A stretch of DNA of 9,250 bases, taken from Clostridia bacterium (GTDB lineage Bacteria > Bacillota_A > Clostridia > UBA1212). The translations under genes were made by a program, and so were the position numbers. The notes below the pieces were generated by a model. That model did no database searches and was not told where the DNA came from. It saw nothing but the letters and a program-made list of their open reading frames with translations. Shown in pieces: positions 5,911-9,250 of the stretch; the stretch's first letter is position 1; every line of letters begins with the position of its first letter. Location: contig JAFTXL010000127.1 in the NCBI GenBank assembly GCA_017464985.1, positions 1 to 9,250 of the forward strand, written 5' to 3'.

Positions 5911-8265
5911 TTGAAGAAAAAAATAATTTTATCTGTAGTTTATATATTGATAATAGCGATTGTATCATGTGTTTTTTCGGATAATTTGACGGCAGAAGCT
6001 GCTGTTTTAAAGGTTGGGGACAAGCTGACTATAGGAACATATGAGCAGGACAATAATTCAGATAACGGAAAAGAAGCTGTTTCATGGATAGTTCTTGATG
6101 CGCGTGAGGGCAAAGCTCTTGTGATATCAGAAAAAATACTCGATTGCCGTGTGTTTCATAAATCGTCTGTTGCAGCATGGAGCAGCAGCGATGTGAGAGC
6201 ATGGCTTAATGGTACTTTTTATTCCGAAGTTTTCAGTGACAGCGAAAAAAGTTATGTGCAATTACGCAAGATTTCAAATGTTTCTACCGTTACCGTGGGT
6301 GACCGTTTTACTGAAGATAGACTATTTTTGCTTAGCGTAACAGAAGCAAACGCATACAATGACATACTTGATAAAGCAGGAAATATATCTACGGCATACG
6401 CTGTTTCAAAAGGTCTGTTTACTGAGGAAGGAAACGGATATTGGTGGCTTCGTACTGCGGGCGCGGATGATAAGCATACTGCAATGGTAAATCCCGACGG
6501 AAGTGTATATAAATCAGGCTGTATAGCATCTTACCTCAATATGGGAGGAATCCGTCCTGCAATGTGGATAGATTTAAAAACGGCTTCTTTGGGCGGAAAT
6601 ACACTTACAGTAAATTATATTTACAGTAACGGTAAAACAGCTTTTGAAAGCTATTTTGCGGCTATAAGTCCGGGAGAAGCATACAGTATTACATCTCCTG
6701 CGGCAAACGGATACAAGGCGGATAAGGAAACTGTTTCGGGAACCATGGGTGATGAAGATACAGTAATTACTGTCACATATAAAAGTACGGCAAAAACAGA
6801 CAGAAGCATAAGCACTCCGACTAAGCAGTCTGCGGACAGCAAAGGTGTAACTCTCAATGCGGTAAAATTTGACGGAGACGGAACTGTTTATTACGGTTAT
6901 AGTCTCAGCGATGATATAAGCAGTGTATCTAATTGGCAGGAAAGTACATCTTTCACGGGAATGATCGGAGGAAAAACGTATTATTTCTTTGCAAAAGTAA
7001 CAGGATCTGCGGTGTATAATGATGCGTATTCTTCTTCGTTAAAGATAGATACTGAAAAAGCAGAACGTGAAATAGACGCGCCGAAGATTGCGAGTTATAA
7101 TCATAATTCTGTTTCTGCATATGAAATAAGCGCGTATGGAGGCGGCTCGGTTTCTTATGGAATTTCCACTGTGAATAATCCTTCACGTGTCACGGAGTGG
7201 AAAAATTACCCTGTGTTCAGAAGTCTTTCGCCGGGAGTGAAATATTATGTATTTGCAAAGGCGGCAGAGACTGAAAATTTTGCAGAGGCATATTCTTATT
7301 CAGAGGTTACAACCTCTTCTGCCAAAACAGGAACAGCAATACCTGAGATTGCTGAAGTTACAGCAAGCAGCATTACTGTCAATCCGCTTAATATTGTTGT
7401 AGGAAAAGCTCTTTACGGAATTACAGACCAAGAGGATTTTAAGACTGTTTCTGAATGGACATCGGATCCTGTTTTTGAAAATCTGGAACCGGGAAAGAGA
7501 TACTATATATTTACAAAAATTGAAGGTGCGGAAATAACAGAGTCTTCTGCTTGTAATTTTGTATCGGTTGTTACAAAATCAGGTACCCGCAGTATTTCTG
7601 CTCCTGTTGTAGTTTCAGCAGAGGGAACAACTGTTACATTGGAAAAGAAGGATGTTGTCGGTGACGATTTTATATGTTTCGGAATAAGTACACAGAATAA
7701 TGCTGATACTGTATCTGTATGGCAGATTAGTAATGTTTTTTCAAACTTAAACGAAAATACTGAATACTTTATTTTTGCGAAGCTCAGTAACGGAACTGCC
7801 GAAGAAGATATTATTTCCGAGAGTGTTTCGGTAAAAACGACTGTAGCAGTACCTGATGTGGGTAACAGCAGTTCACCGGGCAGCGAATCTGACTCAAACA
7901 GCACTTCTGACACAGAAAGTACCGCAGCACCGGGTAGTGAATCAGGTTCAGACAGTTCTGAGAACGAAACAGCTGCGAGCGGAGAAGATCAGCCTTCTGA
8001 TAATCAGGAACAGAAAGAACCTTCTGCCGCACAAGGTCAAAGCACATCCTCCGCAGAGCAGGCAGATAAAACCGGCAGTGCAGACGGTAAGGATGATAAT
8101 AAAAATGAAGATGATAAAGAGAGCAAAAACGGCAAAAATAGCAATACCGTGTTGATTGTTGTGATATGTGTAATTATTGTATTACTTGCAGGCGGCGGAG
8201 CCGCTGCGTATTATTTCCTTGTATATAAAAAGAAGAAAGAGAAAAACCAGGGGGATTCCGAATGA
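5911..8265 (+). CDS. Secreted, membrane-anchored surface protein with DUF6273, MucBP-like domain and four Ig/FN3-like repeats
   Basis: This is a 784-residue extracellular protein. Order: Sec signal peptide (1-30, probable cleavage at AEA/A); a DUF6273-like domain (about 36-222) with VSWIVLD, SSDVRAWLNGTF, YWWLRTAG and GGIRPAMWI; a MucBP-like domain (about 229-291, LTVNYIYSNGK to VITVTYK); four beta repeats of about 80-88 residues (about 298-646); a Ser/Glu/Asp/Gln/Lys-rich low-complexity stalk (about 648-744); a transmembrane segment (about 746-772); and a short basic tail (YKKKKEK). There is no LPXTG motif, so it should be anchored by the C-terminal helix with the stalk crossing the wall. 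The build suggests adhesion or carbohydrate/matrix contact, but no ligand or enzyme activity can be read from it. It has its own promoter. Its TGA overlaps the ATG of the aminopeptidase gene. The family assignments are from pattern memory, not from a profile search. Confidence 0.85.
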   Translation: MKKKIILSVVYILIIAIVSCVFSDNLTAEAAVLKVGDKLTIGTYEQDNNSDNGKEAVSWIVLDAREGKALVISEKILDCRVFHKSSVAAWSSSDVRAWLNGTFYSEVFSDSEKSYVQLRKISNVSTVTVGDRFTEDRLFLLSVTEANAYNDILDKAGNISTAYAVSKGLFTEEGNGYWWLRTAGADDKHTAMVNPDGSVYKSGCIASYLNMGGIRPAMWIDLKTASLGGNTLTVNYIYSNGKTAFESYFAAISPGEAYSITSPAANGYKADKETVSGTMGDEDTVITVTYKSTAKTDRSISTPTKQSADSKGVTLNAVKFDGDGTVYYGYSLSDDISSVSNWQESTSFTGMIGGKTYYFFAKVTGSAVYNDAYSSSLKIDTEKAEREIDAPKIASYNHNSVSAYEISAYGGGSVSYGISTVNNPSRVTEWKNYPVFRSLSPGVKYYVFAKAAETENFAEAYSYSEVTTSSAKTGTAIPEIAEVTASSITVNPLNIVVGKALYGITDQEDFKTVSEWTSDPVFENLEPGKRYYIFTKIEGAEITESSACNFVSVVTKSGTRSISAPVVVSAEGTTVTLEKKDVVGDDFICFGISTQNNADTVSVWQISNVFSNLNENTEYFIFAKLSNGTAEEDIISESVSVKTTVAVPDVGNSSSPGSESDSNSTSDTESTAAPGSESGSDSSENETAASGEDQPSDNQEQKEPSAAQGQSTSSAEQADKTGSADGKDDNKNEDDKESKNGKNSNTVLIVVICVIIVLLAGGGAAAYYFLVYKKKKEKNQGDSE
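6802..7848 (+). repeat. Four tandem ~85-residue Ig/FN3-like protein repeats
   Basis: The repeats fall at about residues 298-384, 387-468, 474-556 and 560-646 of the surface protein. Shared landmarks are a YGI/YGY/FGI strand, then SxxN-type turns with VxxW, then F or VF with LxPG (or equivalent), then YYxFAK/YYIFTK/YFIFAK, and an ending near VT or VKT. DNA identity between copies looks low, so these are old duplications kept as protein repeats rather than a recent DNA array. Confidence 0.75.
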
Positions 8266-9250
8266 AGAAATCTTTGTTAAAAAAATATGCGAATGCCATT
8301 GTTACGGTGGGTGCAAATGTTCAGAAAGGGCAGCATGTGAAGATAAATGCGAGTGTTGAAATCGCCGATTTTGTCAAATATGTTGTTGAAGCGGCATATA
8401 AAGCGGGAGCTGAGAAAGTATGGGTCGATTGGAGCTTTGATCAGATTACAAAGCTCAATTACAGATACCAAAAGACTTCTGTTATGTCAAAAGTGTCTGC
8501 ATGGCAGGAAGCAAAACTTCAGGAGGAAGTGGATGTAATTCCTTGCCGTATTGTTATTTTGTCGGATGATCCTGACGGATTAAAAGGTATAAACCTTGAA
8601 AAAATGCAGAAAGTGCAGCAGAAGCAGTATAAAGTTATTAAGAAATACCGTGACGCGCTTGATTGCAAACAGCAATGGGTAATTGCTGCCGCTCCGTCAA
8701 AGGCATGGGCGAAAAAAGTTTTTCCTGAGATGCGCACCAATGCAGCTGTTGAGGCGTTGTGGGAAGCTATTTTAAAGACTGTTTATATTTCCGAGGAAAT
8801 AGACGCGCATGCCGCATGGGAAGAACATAATAAAAGTTTTGCGGAAAAATGTAATATATTGAACAGTTACAAGTTTGAAAGACTGGAATATAAAAGCAGC
8901 AACGGAACCGATTTTTCAGTAGGGCTTATACCTGAAGCTAAGTGGGAAGGCGGAGGCGAATATACGCTTTCAGGCGCGTATTTCAATCCCAACATGCCTA
9001 CTGAGGAGATTTTCACATCGCCGATGAAAGGAAAGGCGGAGGGCGTAGTGGTTGCAACTAAGCCGCTTTGCTACCGCGGACAGCTTATTGAAAACTTTAA
9101 AATAGAGTTTAAAGATGGCAAAGCTGTTAAGTGGAGTGCAGAAAATGGAGAGGAACTTCTTACTAAGATGCTTACATGCGATGAAGGTGCCGCAATGCTT
9201 GGCGAAGTTGCGCTTATACCGTACGATTCTCCGATAAATAAACTCGGAGT
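8262..9250 (+). CDS. Aminopeptidase of family M29 (AmpS/PepS/aminopeptidase T type), 3' end outside window
   Basis: The first 329 residues of a cytoplasmic metallo-aminopeptidase of about 410 residues are present. M29 enzymes remove N-terminal amino acids from peptides using a two-metal centre. Recognisable stretches are LLKKYANAIVTVGANVQKGQ at the start, FNPNMPTEEIFTSP (244-254), GVVVATKPLCYRGQLIENF (261-279) and CDEGAAMLGEVALIPYDSP (306-324). The Glu residues in TEEIFTSP and LGEVALIP correspond to metal ligands of the family. The His/Asp ligands lie in the missing C-terminal part. No signal peptide is seen. The start is ATG 8262 with AGGGGGA at 8249-8255, six bases upstream. It overlaps the surface-protein stop as ATGA and should be translationally coupled to it. 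The family assignment is firm; the exact substrate is not determinable. Confidence 0.92.
   Translation, partial: MKKSLLKKYANAIVTVGANVQKGQHVKINASVEIADFVKYVVEAAYKAGAEKVWVDWSFDQITKLNYRYQKTSVMSKVSAWQEAKLQEEVDVIPCRIVILSDDPDGLKGINLEKMQKVQQKQYKVIKKYRDALDCKQQWVIAAAPSKAWAKKVFPEMRTNAAVEALWEAILKTVYISEEIDAHAAWEEHNKSFAEKCNILNSYKFERLEYKSSNGTDFSVGLIPEAKWEGGGEYTLSGAYFNPNMPTEEIFTSPMKGKAEGVVVATKPLCYRGQLIENFKIEFKDGKAVKWSAENGEELLTKMLTCDEGAAMLGEVALIPYDSPINKLG

Noticed and set aside
7856..8155. A 99-codon ORF in another + frame within the stalk region
   Set aside because: It is an alternate-frame reading of the low-complexity Ser/Glu-rich linker and its translation shows no recognisable features.
8177..8359. A 60-codon ORF ending in a metallothionein-like CxC-rich tail (eight cysteines)
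   Set aside because: It is an out-of-frame reading of the surface-protein end and the start of the M29 gene. It has no ribosome binding site of its own, and the in-frame M29 protein is convincing.

Overview
The window looks like a chromosomal segment of a low-to-medium GC Firmicute. The most likely source is a gut-type member of the Clostridia (Oscillospiraceae or Lachnospiraceae-like). The reasons are strong AGGAGG-type ribosome binding sites, use of TTG as a start codon, consensus SigA promoters, a permease-binding protein fusion in place of a free PotD, and a DUF6273/MucBP surface protein. The genus cannot be fixed from the sequence alone. All genes supported here are on the + strand.

Layout. 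(1) Positions 1-1241: the end of an AT-rich operon with a cysteine-rich lipoprotein (start outside the window) and a small membrane-anchored protein that resembles a single half of a periplasmic-adaptor (HlyD/biotinyl-lipoyl-like) domain. Neither is recognised as a named gene. (2) Positions 1242-1700: a 459-base stretch without a conventional gene. It has a near-perfect SigA promoter (1292-1320) and then a leader of about 370 nt with several hairpins, short upstream ORFs and a stem that can hide the potA ribosome binding site. (3) Positions 1701-5753: a complete polyamine (spermidine/putrescine) ABC importer in three overlapping genes: potA (ATPase), potB (permease with an extra extracellular insert) and potCD (permease fused to the substrate-binding protein). 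A strong terminator hairpin ends this operon. (4) Positions 5852-9250: a second promoter drives a secreted, membrane-anchored surface protein (DUF6273, MucBP and four Ig/FN3-like repeats). It is translationally coupled by an ATGA overlap to an M29-family aminopeptidase that runs off the right edge.

How the parts work together. In the pot operon every element of the importer is made from one transcript: two ATPase subunits, PotB and the PotC half form the transporter, and the binding domain is tethered to it by a transmembrane segment that looks like a former lipoprotein signal peptide. The best candidate for something undescribed is the leader before potA. Its pairing options, short ORFs and hidden ribosome binding site suggest RNA- or translation-based control of polyamine uptake. 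This is inferred by eye from base complementarity and has not been tested by folding or comparative analysis.
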